Translations under genes and position numbers: made by a program | The notes under the pieces: generated by a model | What the model saw: the letters and a program-made list of their open reading frames with translations, nothing else | Databases searched by the model: none | What the model was told of the DNA's origin: nothing | Shown here: positions 33,569 through 43,318 of the stretch, piece after piece | How positions within the stretch are numbered: the first letter of the stretch is position 1 | How the letters are laid out: every line of letters starts with the position of its first letter | Source: Datura wrightii | Taxonomy: Eukaryota > Streptophyta > Magnoliopsida > Solanales > Solanaceae | DNA length: 64,000 nucleotides | NCBI GenBank assembly: GCA_035772735.1 | Contig: JASDFA010000016.1 | Coordinates: 136,288,501 to 136,352,500 of the forward strand | Reading direction: 5' to 3'

Positions 33569-36443
33569 TTTCACGACCCGAGTTGGGAACCCGGAACAAG
33601 ACACGAGACCTAGAACCATGAATGACTCCAAGCTAACCCATGGTACATTCATAGCATGACCTAATATTATAAATAAGCAGAAATTTAACTATAATCATGG
33701 ATTATTAGAAGTCTATATAGCATAAGGGGTAAGTAAAATGACAATGTCACAATGCTGAGTCGCAAAGCTGAATATACTAACCCTATGTATGAAAGCCTCT
33801 ACTAACAGATTAGCTGCTGGGACAAACCTCAGCTAGCTCCAAAGTCTGAAAATAAAATGAAGTAAAAGAACTGAAATGAAGTAGATAACTCTAGTCCTCG
33901 AGAGATGAGGACTCACTCCTACTAGTTGATCAAGTCTGGAACAATTCTAACTGCGAGTTGAGTCTGAGTACTTGGATCTATATCATGAAACGATATAACA
34001 TAGAGTATGCGGTCAGTATTTTGAATGTACCGAGTATGTGAAGTAAGTAAAACGTGCTAGTATATAGTATAAGAGAGATCATGAGAGTAAAATAGTGTAA
34101 AATGTGAGTTTCTGGTCATGTATAGTACATGAGGGCTCAAGGCATTTCAAAACTATAATATAAAGCTGATGATGACTGAATTCATAAGTAAAAGCCTCAT
34201 AAGGCATATTTTTGGATCAAATCATCGTAAGTCGTAAAATCATAATCATGAAGATGAATACATACATACACACACACACACGCACACACAAATATATAGA
34301 AACTAAGGAACAATGGGAGATTCTTATAACCGATTTAGCCTACATGGGCACACATGGAGCCCGACCTGTAAACCATTAGTCGGGAGGATGTTCATACCTT
34401 GCCAAGGATAGAACCATGAAAAACGTTGTGATATCACTCCTGAAAGGCCCATACGGGCAAAGGGAAACATTCTCAAGAAAGATCCCATCGTGGCTATGTT
34501 GGCACATAGTTCTGAGACTCGAGGTATGCTTGGACCCCGATCTACTCGGTGTTAAATACCACTCCCAGAATATATATAGTACTCATATGATAATCATGAA
34601 ACATGGGTGTACATGGATAGTTCAAAACATGAAAATCATAACATGTTAATATACTTGAGCTAGCCATGAAAATAGTGCTGAAGATCGGCCATGACATATG
34701 TACGTGAATTTCATGAAAATCACGCATAATGGAGTAAAATCATCACATATTGCAAATCATGGGTTCATGATAAATTATAATAGAAATCATGCATCATAAT
34801 CATAGTTTCATGGATTTAAACATAAGAGAATCGAATTCATAGGAAATCATGGAGAATTTAATCAAAATAAAGTAGAGACCATTGTAACTCATAAGTTCAG
34901 GAGGGGTTTTGATAGAAATCATGTAGGATAATCATAGGGATATGAATTGAATCATGAGGGGACTGATTTCATTGGAGAACATGAAAGATTTCATCGAAAT
35001 TAAACCTAATCCTAGATTTTTGAAATTTGGAACTTGAAGATTGGAAATCATGAAATTCTAACATAGAGGGGCATGAGGGTGGAAGAAATCCCCCATTCAT
35101 GACTCCACATACCTGAGTTGATGATCCCTTGACTTGTCTTGAAGATCCAAGAGGAATTGAGAAGTTGAAGGTGATGAATCCTAGCTCCTTCTTGAGAGAA
35201 AATCTAATCTATGGATGTTTTAAGAGAGTGAGGATTTAGACTATGTTAAACCATTTAATCTAAACCTTAAGAAAGCCCAAAACGACGTCATTTAGGAGTT
35301 ATAAGCATAGAAGTTTTCCAAAATACCCCAAACTGCCAGAAAAAGACCTAAAACTGGCAGTTCCTACGACCAACAGGACGGTTCGTTGGTTGCTAGGACG
35401 GCCCGCTTTGAGATTCGTCCAAGCCTACAGCTGTTCCACTAAATTACTCATAACTTTTTACTCCGAACTCCGATTGATGCAAGGTTGGATGCGTTGGAAA
35501 GAAGACTCCAAGGGCTTCAATTTGATGTGCTAAATCATTCGAAATATTTTGTAAAATGGGATCTATGGTCATTTGAAATTGACCCTTATAAGAACTTATA
35601 TGAATCTCAATCGGTAAGATAGATCTCTGATGCATTTCTTCAACAAGGACATATGAAACACCGGATACCCCAAAGCTAACTCCTTTGGTAGCTTCAACTC
35701 ATAGGCCACCTTGCCAACACATCTCATAGTCCTGTATGGCCCAACATATCGGGGACTAAGCTTCCCCTTCTTTCGAACCACATAACTCCCTTAATGGGAG
35801 ACACCTCCAACAATACTCGATCATCAATGGCAAACTCAAGAGTCCTCTTCCTAACATCCATACACAGGATTTCTGTCGATTTCGAGCTATTTTCATCCTA
35901 TCTCTAATGAGCTGGACTTTCTCCATAGCTTTATAAATCGAATATAGCCCTAGTAATGTAGCCTCACCTAACTCAAATCATCTAATAGGTTGTCTACACC
36001 TCCGCCTGTATAGAGTACCAAACGGAGTCATCTGAAAGCTAGAGTGATAACTATTATTGTAGGAAAACCCAATAAGAGTTAAGTGATCATTCCGACTACC
36101 CTTGAAATCAATCACACATGCTATCAACATATCCTCAAGAGTCTGAATAGTCCGCTCGGCTTGACCATCCGCCTGTGGGTTAAACGTTATGCTAAGCTTC
36201 ACCTGAGTACCAAGACCCTTCTGAATCGATCTTTAAACTGGGAGGTGAACTGTGGTGGACAAAGAAACTCCATGCAATCGAACTAACTCCTGAATATAAA
36301 ATCTAGCATTGTCCTAGTGCTGACTTAGTCATCTTTATCTAAAATCACCCGGATAGAATCATGCTGTCAGCGTGTACGAGGTGTTCCTGCTATTTTCTGT
36401 TATAAGCCTCGGGTCTGACCTAAGGAACTTTTGGGGTGTTACA
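33569..36443 (-). mobile_element. 3' LTR of minus-strand chromovirus N, containing an integrase fragment
   Basis: On the minus strand it begins TGTAACACCCC at 36443, directly after a polypurine tract (36444-36460), and ends near GGGTCGTGAAA at 33569-33571. It pairs with the 5' LTR at 41306-42671, which it closely resembles over its 3' 1.3 kb. From 36381 down to about 35618 the LTR is replaced by integrase coding sequence. LTR sequence homologous to T2 from about 4407 resumes at TACCGATTGAG. An (AC)n run lies at 34266-34290. A donor-like CAGGTATGT (35111-35112 on the complement) and stem-loops near 33816-33833 and 33894 are present. Confidence 0.85.
35618..36381 (-). pseudogene. Integrase fragment captured inside LTR of N
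   Basis: On the minus strand the reading passes through FNPQADGQAERTIQTLEDML (36190-36130), a YNNSYHSSFQMTPFGTLY block (about 36063-36010) and KGKLSPRYVGPYRTM to VFHMSLLKKC (35770-35625). These belong to the second half of the chromovirus integrase: the catalytic-core C-terminal part with its Glu region, then the GPY/F domain. It duplicates the integrase in N's own internal region (36990-37690), and the two copies begin at the same place (ATGCTRWCAGC...CACCCGGAT). Several stops interrupt it. The chromodomain is not included. Confidence 0.85.
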
Positions 36444-36460
36444 TTATCTCCCCCTTTGGG
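36444..36460 (-). other. Polypurine tract of N
   Basis: On the minus strand CCCAAAGGGGGAGATAA immediately precedes the TGTAACACCCC of the 3' LTR. It is the plus-strand primer site, comparable with the tract of C at 58355-58368. Confidence 0.85.
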
Positions 36461-36639
36461 ACATTCATTCTCGAATGTATATCAAGCATACTGAAAGGCT
36501 AGAAAAAGAACTAAAACCCCAAAATTGAACAACTGGAGATGAAAACTGATGGAGTGACTGGCTCTAGACTGAGATACATGACTGAACTAAATTCATGAAA
36601 TATACATGCATGGTAAGACATGAAAGAGACTGAAAGACA

Positions 36640-37690
36640 TGAACTCAACATAAAACTGAATGGGGTGTTAAGGATGAAATTTATACCTCAAGTTGGATCG
36701 AAACTAGAAGAGAGTAGGTACGGGTATCTATCCATCACATCTTCTTTGGCTTCCCACGCAGATCCCTTAATAAGCTGATTCCTCCACAAAACCTTCACCG
36801 AGGATAATTCCTAACGATCAACTTATGAACCTCTAAAAAACCTTATTTCTCAACTTACGAACCTAACGATCAAGGATCTCAACTGTTACCTCCTCATAGG
36901 TAAGGAGGTCCTTCAACCCAATGTCCTCTACCCGAACAACTAGAGATGGATCTATGATGTATTTCTTCAACATGGATATTTGAAACAATGGATGCATTGA
37001 AGCTATCTCCGCTGGTAGCTCCAACTCTTAGGCCACCTTGCCAATACGTCTCACAGTCCTGTATGGCCCAACATACCGGGGTCTAAGATTCCCCTTCTTT
37101 CTGAACCTCATAACTACCTTAATGCGAGATACCTCCAACAACACCCGATCATCAACGAAAAACTCAAAAGCCCTCCTCTTGACATCCACACACAAGATTT
37201 TTGCTGATTCCGAGCTATTTTCAGCCTTCCCTAATAAGCTGGACTTTCTCCATAGCTTTATGAATCGAATATGGCCCTATTCATGTAGCCTCACCTACCT
37301 CAAATCATCCAATAGGTAGTCTACACCTCTTCCCATACAGAGTCTCAAATGGAGTCATCTGAATACTGGAGTGATAACTATTATTGTAGGCAAACCCGAT
37401 AAGATGTAAGTGATCATTCCAACTACCCTTGAAATCAATCACACATGCTCTCAACATATCCTTCAGAGTATGAATAGTCCGCTCGGCCCCACCATCCGCC
37501 TATTGATGAAATGTTGGGCTAAGCTTCACATGAGTACCAAGACCTTTCTGAATCGATCTTCAAATTGAGAGGTGAATTGTGGTTCACAAAGGAACTCCAT
37601 ACAACTAAACTAACTCCCGAATATAAAATCTAGCATTGTCCTAGTGCTGACTTAGTCTTCTTTGTCTAAAATCACCCGGATCGAATCATG
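36640..37690 (-). pseudogene. Chromovirus integrase C-terminal half with chromodomain (element N)
   Basis: On the minus strand: core motifs around 37560-37330 (the A-D-G region reads with changes, then NNSYHSSIQMTPFETLYG), GPY/F domain (about 37110-37010, LRPRYVGPYRTVRRIGKV-like), a Leu/Lys-rich linker, and a chromodomain (36880-36690) with KVLWRNQLI and WEAKEDVMDRYPYL. The chromodomain directs integration to modified histone tails in the nucleus. A duplicated short segment (about 36810-36885) disrupts the chromodomain start, and stops are present (TAG for Gln in the VEILDRQ motif). The 3' untranslated part runs to 36461. RT and RNase H are missing upstream. Confidence 0.85.
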
Positions 37691-38928
37691 CTATCAGCAT
37701 GTATGAGGCGACCCTATGATGTAACCCATATTTATCTCTTTCCACTTCCAAACAGGAATACTGATACCCTATCACATACCGCCCGGTCTCTGATGCCCAA
37801 TCTTTCCAACCTACACTCCTTACCCAGGCTCCTATTTATACTAATTTCTATGTCCAATGACATACGTCATCTATGTTCAAGCCTAACTCGACCACACCTC
37901 CTGCAACCTACTGTTACCCACTAGAACATTACTTCCCTCTTGTCAAGAAGGCCACACAAGTTTGAGCTCTAATCACAAAGTCAATAGTCACACCATAGTA
38001 TAGTTTACTTGCACATCACCTCCTCATTCGAGCTTATCACTCATGATTATCCTATGGCTCCTTGTATCTAACTCTATTCAAGAATTCCCTTATCTTCCAA
38101 GCTTGGCTAATAACTGCACTTCATTAACTTCTACATACCTAGCACCTATGGCATGAATAGAGGGTTATCCTGAATGTACAGATCGTAACCATCATTTCCA
38201 TCGTGAGGGAACATTCATAGGGATTAGAGTAAGGAAATCGTGAGCACGAATCATTCAAGAAATCTATGCTGGGCAAATACCTAATATAACACAATCTTAT
38301 GCGTCGCTAAGCAAATCTTAAGGGATGAGTTCATAGAGATGAGCATGATGAGAGACATGAGTTTACATACATAATGAGTTTCATGACATGAAGTTGAGTT
38401 TTATGGAGTCATGGAGTAGTATTGGGATCGCTAACTAAATAGGTTACCTATCATCCTAGGGTTCTGAACATAAGCATGAGTAGGGCGTAACATCCACCGA
38501 AACATAAGGGAAACATCTAAATAATAATGGGGTAACTACCCCTAGATACTATTTCTAGAACTCCCTTACTAGAAAAACTCAAGACTCGACTTGGCCCTTC
38601 ACTTACCATCTGCCCCTTAGTTTAAAACCATCATTCTAAGGTTGTTGGATCCTTTCTTAAGGCTAGACTAACATCACTAGCTCTTTACTTCCCATTCGTT
38701 TCTAAAGCTATCACTGAATATTTCATACTTATAATCATTTTACACTATCTTCCAGGCAAGTTTCATACTAGAATGCTAAAAGTTTTTTTTTTTTTTAATT
38801 TTATAATTTACTCTGCGGCTCCTGGGCCTAACACCATGCAAGGATCAACTTGAAAGGCTCATGACACACCTATGACTATATTTGGAGTTGGTTGCCACCC
38901 GCACTAGGTAACCTGCCCTATTGAGATG
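37691..38928 (-). other. Non-coding internal segment of N replacing the protease-RT-RNase H region
   Basis: Between the integrase and the gag remnant of N there is about 1.2 kb without any pol motif. About 38088-38530 is the inverted copy of repeat R1 (9990-10640). A T-run (about 38780-38797) and pyrimidine-rich text fill the rest. It either replaced or displaced the central pol region; I cannot tell which. Confidence 0.6.
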
Positions 38929-38933
38929 GGCGA

Positions 38934-40364
38934 TGCTCGGTGCTTTGGTAGGGGTTAAAACTGACACGCAAGTGCACGTGGTCAAACAAGTAGTAAGTGG
39001 CTTAAGTAAGCCAAGTATCGATCCAAGGAGACTCTGGATAAGTAAAAATTGCTTAAGTATACTATATTCTATCTCACTTCTAAATATGCTGACAACAACG
39101 TAACCAACAATTGAAAAGTTTGTTTTATAAATTATGTACTAAACTACTTACAATTATCTTTTGAATTTAAACTATGGATATGAGCATGCCAAGGTTAAGA
39201 ACATGTAATGAACTGATTATCATCATACATTGGTTAATCCCTTCTTCCAGTTGCTAGCCAAGAACATTAGCCTAGAGATTAAAACTCTCGTATTTAATCT
39301 CACTTAAGAATCATAAACCATCCGTCTACATTTCTGTGATCAAATGCAATTCATGACCTAGCAATACAATTCCGATTCCTAAATTGACTAATACGGCTTT
39401 CAAGTATATTTCTATCAGGAAAGCACATCAAAACTCAATTTTCCCAAATCAAGTTAACAACAATACCCTATTAATTCACAACTTTCCAATTTCGTGCTCT
39501 CTCGAGTGAAATCGGACTTTTTAGATATACATTAATGTCGGCCACACACCAATGCAGTAGAAACAAGAATTAATAGAACAACATGGAAGAAGAAGATGAA
39601 AAACCATATAATTAATAATCAAAATGCATCACAAATGTTCATAACCTCAGCAAGGAAGGGAATTAGCCACTCATCTATGGATTAATCATCCTAAAACAAG
39701 TGTTAATCATACAAACAATTAAGTGAAAGAAGAAAGAAGGAGAGAAAAAACCCTGAACTTTTCGTCCCTCAACTGCCTGTAACCCACGTCCTTGCTCCAC
39801 CAAGTCTGAATTCTGAAAAATAAACATAAGTGTGCTATTTATAGTAGTAGGACTCTTTCCCGGAATAACAAGCAACGTGTCACGGAGTGCATCGCGGAGC
39901 ACGGCCTCCATGACACGCTACGGACGCGGAGGCCCTCTGGAAATCACCCGAAATCGGCCCGGGCAGCACCCTGCCGCGTTGGCAGCGTGTCACGCTGCCT
40001 GGGAAGCGTGTTGGCAGCCCTTGGTCGAGGAGGCCACCTGCCGTGGCACGTTGCCAACGCGCAGGTGGGCTGTTGTGAGCGGCCTGCCTGCCGTGGCACG
40101 TTGTCGACGCGCCGGTGGGCTGTTTTGTGCCTCCTCTTCGCCGACGTTCGCGTGTTAATTCCGTTTCCAAGCCTCTACTTCACCAACTCATGGATTAGTT
40201 ACTCAAAAGTCATCAAAACCTACCAAACAAAGGCTAATCATGTTGGTTAGCACATATCTTTAATTCATCTAAAATTACATGAAAATGTATACAATAATCT
40301 TAGATAAACAAGACTAATTTAAGTTGTAAAGCGTATCTCGGGCATATATTTTTGCCCGTGATCA
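38934..40364 (-). mobile_element. Solo Athila-like LTR S4 (minus strand) with TSD GGCGA
   Basis: On the minus strand it runs TGATCACGGGC (40364) to CACCGAGCA (38934), flanked by GGCGA at 38929-38933 and 40365-40369. It is 1431 bp. It starts with a hairpin (CGGGCA/TGCCCG at 40339-40358). A GC-rich array with CGTGTCACG and ACGTTGCCAACGCG words (39880-40130) lies upstream of a TATAAATA box (complement of about 39834-39843). It lies in the degenerate gag/internal part of N. Confidence 0.93.
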
Positions 40365-40369
40365 GGCGA

Positions 40370-41289
40370 GATGTTGATTTGATAGTTGGGGCACGAGCTC
40401 CACGTCACTCGATCTAGCTGAAGGATAATCCCTAAGTCTGTGTCCAGGCTTACCACACCCAAAACAAGCATCCTTCCTATGAAACACTTCCCCTGGTGGT
40501 TCCTACACATTTTAGGCAAGCTGATAAACTAGACGGGGCTGCTGAAGCGATGGCCGGGGCATGGCCTCTCTAGCCACCTTGCTTGGCTGACGAACAATCT
40601 CCGAGTTTATGACTGGGCTGGCCACAATAGAAAAAAGCATTTGAACCCACCAAGCACTTTGCTAGGTGGTTCTTTCCACTTCCCTAGCAAACTTGATAGG
40701 TAATTTCCCTACCTTGGACTTTCTCCCCTGAGCTAGAGCCAATGATCCTTGCTAGAGCTGAGAGTGGTTCCCGCCACCTGACTTTGCTGGGAAAACTCAA
40801 AGTTGCCTGTCTTGGCTCTCTTGTTCCCCTTTTCTTTTTTCCTTGAACTTTCTATCCACTTTCAGATTGTGAAACTCAAATGGGCTCTTTTTTGTAAAGT
40901 CTCAAACCTAGTAGTCATCGTCTCTCTGATAGGGTTTGCAGGTGCGATCCCCTACTATTTAAACGAGTGGTCATGGCCTGTACCAATACTCTGATGGCAG
41001 CCCCGAGCTCTGCATCCATAACTTGCCCATTCAGGGGGCTCTCTAGAGCTGGTGGGGCTGGATGACTTCCATTGTCTCTTCAAGGAGACATACTTACGCA
41101 CACACGTATAGCACGAGTTAGAGGACCGGAGAGATTTGAACTCATAACGCGAGATGGAATCATGAAAGAAGGGAAGTTTCCTAAAACATTTTGTAGCCAC
41201 TTCCTCATAAGTATGGTGCGCTTCATACTCCTAAAGACGACTCTACTTAACACGACTTTTAAACACCTTAGGGCATACCTAAACCTAAT
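40370..41289 (-). pseudogene. gag: Deleted gag remnant with zinc knuckles (element N)
   Basis: On the minus strand, downstream of the PBS, the leader (AAGCGCACCATACTTATGAGG-type) is followed by compressed gag. The capsid is mostly deleted. Two knuckle-like motifs remain: one near 40640-40590 (YCGQPSHKLGDC) and one near 40470-40420 (CFGCGKPGHRLRDY), whose final Cys is Tyr. Stops and frameshifts are frequent. S4 cuts it at 40369. Confidence 0.7.
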
Positions 41290-41301
41290 GCTATGATACC
41301 A
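41290..41301 (-). other. Primer-binding site of N (initiator-Met tRNA type)
   Basis: The minus strand reads TGGTATCATAGC, one base off TGGTATCAGAGC. It lies just inside the 5' LTR end at 41306 and so fixes the polarity of N. Confidence 0.88.
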
Positions 41302-41305
41302 AGTT

Positions 41306-42671
41306 TGTCATGACCCGAGTTGGGACCCCATATTAAGACATGGGATTTAAAATAATGAATGGCTTCAAGCTAACCCATGGAACATTCATTGCATGACCTA
41401 GTAGTATAAACAAGTGAAAATTTAATTATAATCATGGGTAAGAAGTAGTCTATATAGCATAATGGGTAAGTAAAACAACAATGTTACAATGTTGAGTCGC
41501 AAAGCTGAATATACTAACTTTATGTCTGAAAGCCTCTACTAACAGATAAGCAGCTGGGACAAACCCCCAGCTGGCTCCAAATTTTAAAACTAAAATGAAG
41601 TAAAAGAATTGAAATGAAGTAGATAACTCTAGTCCTCGAGAGATGAGGACTCAACCCTACTAGCTGATCAAGTTTGGAACATTTCTAACTGCAAGCTGAG
41701 TTTGAGTACTTGGATCTATATCATGAAACGATATAGTATAGAGTACGCGGTCAATACTTCAAATGTACTTATTAGGTAGAGTAAGTAAAGCATGCTAGTA
41801 AAATAATATAAGAGAGATCATGAGAGTAAAACAGTGTAAAACGTAAATTTCTGATCATATATAGGACATGAGGGCTCAAGGCATTTCAAAACTATAATAT
41901 AAAGCTGATCATGACTGAATTCATAAGTAAAGGCCTCATAAGGCATATTTTTGAATCAAATCATCGTAAGTCGTAAAATCATGAATCGTGAACATGAATA
42001 TATATATATATCAACTATGAAACAATGGGAGATTCTTATAACCAATATACCCCACATGAGCACACGTGGAGCCCGGCCTTTAAACCCCTAGTCGGGAGGG
42101 TGTTCATACCTTGCCGAGGGTGTTCATACCTTGCCAAGGGTAGAACCATAAAAAAGGGCATGGTATCAATCCTGAAAGGCCCATAAAGGCAAAGGGGAAC
42201 ATTCTCAAGAAAGATCCCATCATGGATACGTTGGCACGTAGTTTTGAGACTTGAGGTATGCTTGAACCCCGGTCTACTGGGTGTTAAATACTACTCCTAC
42301 AACATATATAATGCTCATATCATAATCATGAAACTTGGGTGTACATGGCTAGTTTAAATTATGAAAATCATAACATGTTAATATACGTGAGCTAGCCATG
42401 AAAAAAGTGCCGAAGATCGGCCATGATATATGTACTTGAATTTCATGAAAATCATGCATAAGAGTAAAATCATCATATTTTGCAAATCATGGGTTCATGA
42501 GAAATTCTGATAGAAATCATAATCATAGTTTCATTGATTTAAACATAAGAGAATCAAATTAAGAGGAAATCATGAAGAATTTTATCAAAACGAAGTAAAG
42601 ACTATTGTAACTTGGAAACATAAGTTCATGAGGTGTTTTGATAGAAATCATGTAGCATAATCATTGGGATA
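41306..42671 (-). mobile_element. 5' LTR of N (minus strand), truncated by T10
   Basis: It is closely similar to the 3' LTR of N (33569 onward) for its whole length: the GAGTCGCAAAGCTGAATATAC block, stem-loops at 41551-41573 (perfect 8-bp CAGCTGGG/CCCAGCTG) and 41716-41736, and the CATGTAGCATAATCATTGGG stretch. It stops at about 42671, where a plus-strand LTR begins. A 20-bp tandem duplication (GTGTTCATACCTTGCC) sits at 42098-42140. Confidence 0.85.
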
Positions 42672-43318
42672 TTATACCCTCCAAAAATCCTAAGATCAGA
42701 TGAATGAGATGAAAATTCAGATTTGGGGTTACCAAGGGTGTGACCATGAGTCGTAGTCAACCCACGATCCATTAGGTCACTCATGGTCAAAGGTGGTTTA
42801 AGATGAAGAGCAGGCAGTGCATCTAACGGGTCATCACCACGATTCATCGGATACACCACGAGTCGTGGTGTCCTCTGTGGTGACCAAGGTAGGCAAGCTT
42901 CTAGTGTTGATCAGGATGGTGATCACGAGTCGTGGTCCAAGCGACGAGTTGTCCAGTCATACATTTTCTTGCGAATTTAATAAGGACTTTTCTATAATTT
43001 TTAAGTTCCTAAGGCCTAAACTATGTCATTTTAAGCTCAGAATAGGGTGTTTTAAGAAGGGTTAAGTCATTCTATGCCTATCTTAATTCATGCATGCAAG
43101 CTTAGAGGGTTTACAGGTGATCAAGTCTAGTTTCTTCAAAGTTCTTCCTCAATTCTCTTTGGGCAATCAAGGAAGTTGTGAAATCAGAATTTTTCAGGTA
43201 TGTAAGGCTATGAATGGGTGAAATAGTCCACACCCATGCCCAATTCTCTCTCAATTCATGAATTTCTAATTGATGATTCTATGGGTTTCTTACCCAATGT
43301 GTGGATTTCCTAAGTATC
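42672..43318 (+). mobile_element. Chromovirus LTR T10, left part
   Basis: A decayed start (TATTATACCCTCC) inside N's LTR is followed by CCACGAGTCGTGG words (42720-42960), a CCTAAACTATGTCATTTT block and a donor-like CAGGTATGTAAGG (GT at 43198). It is split at 43318 by element C and resumes at 60696. Both junctions align with the uninterrupted homologous text of T13 near 62930-62985. Confidence 0.85.

Noticed and set aside
41551..41573. Rho-independent-type terminator
   Set aside because: The hairpin lacks a following T-run and the context is a plant LTR; structural RNA of the element is the better reading.
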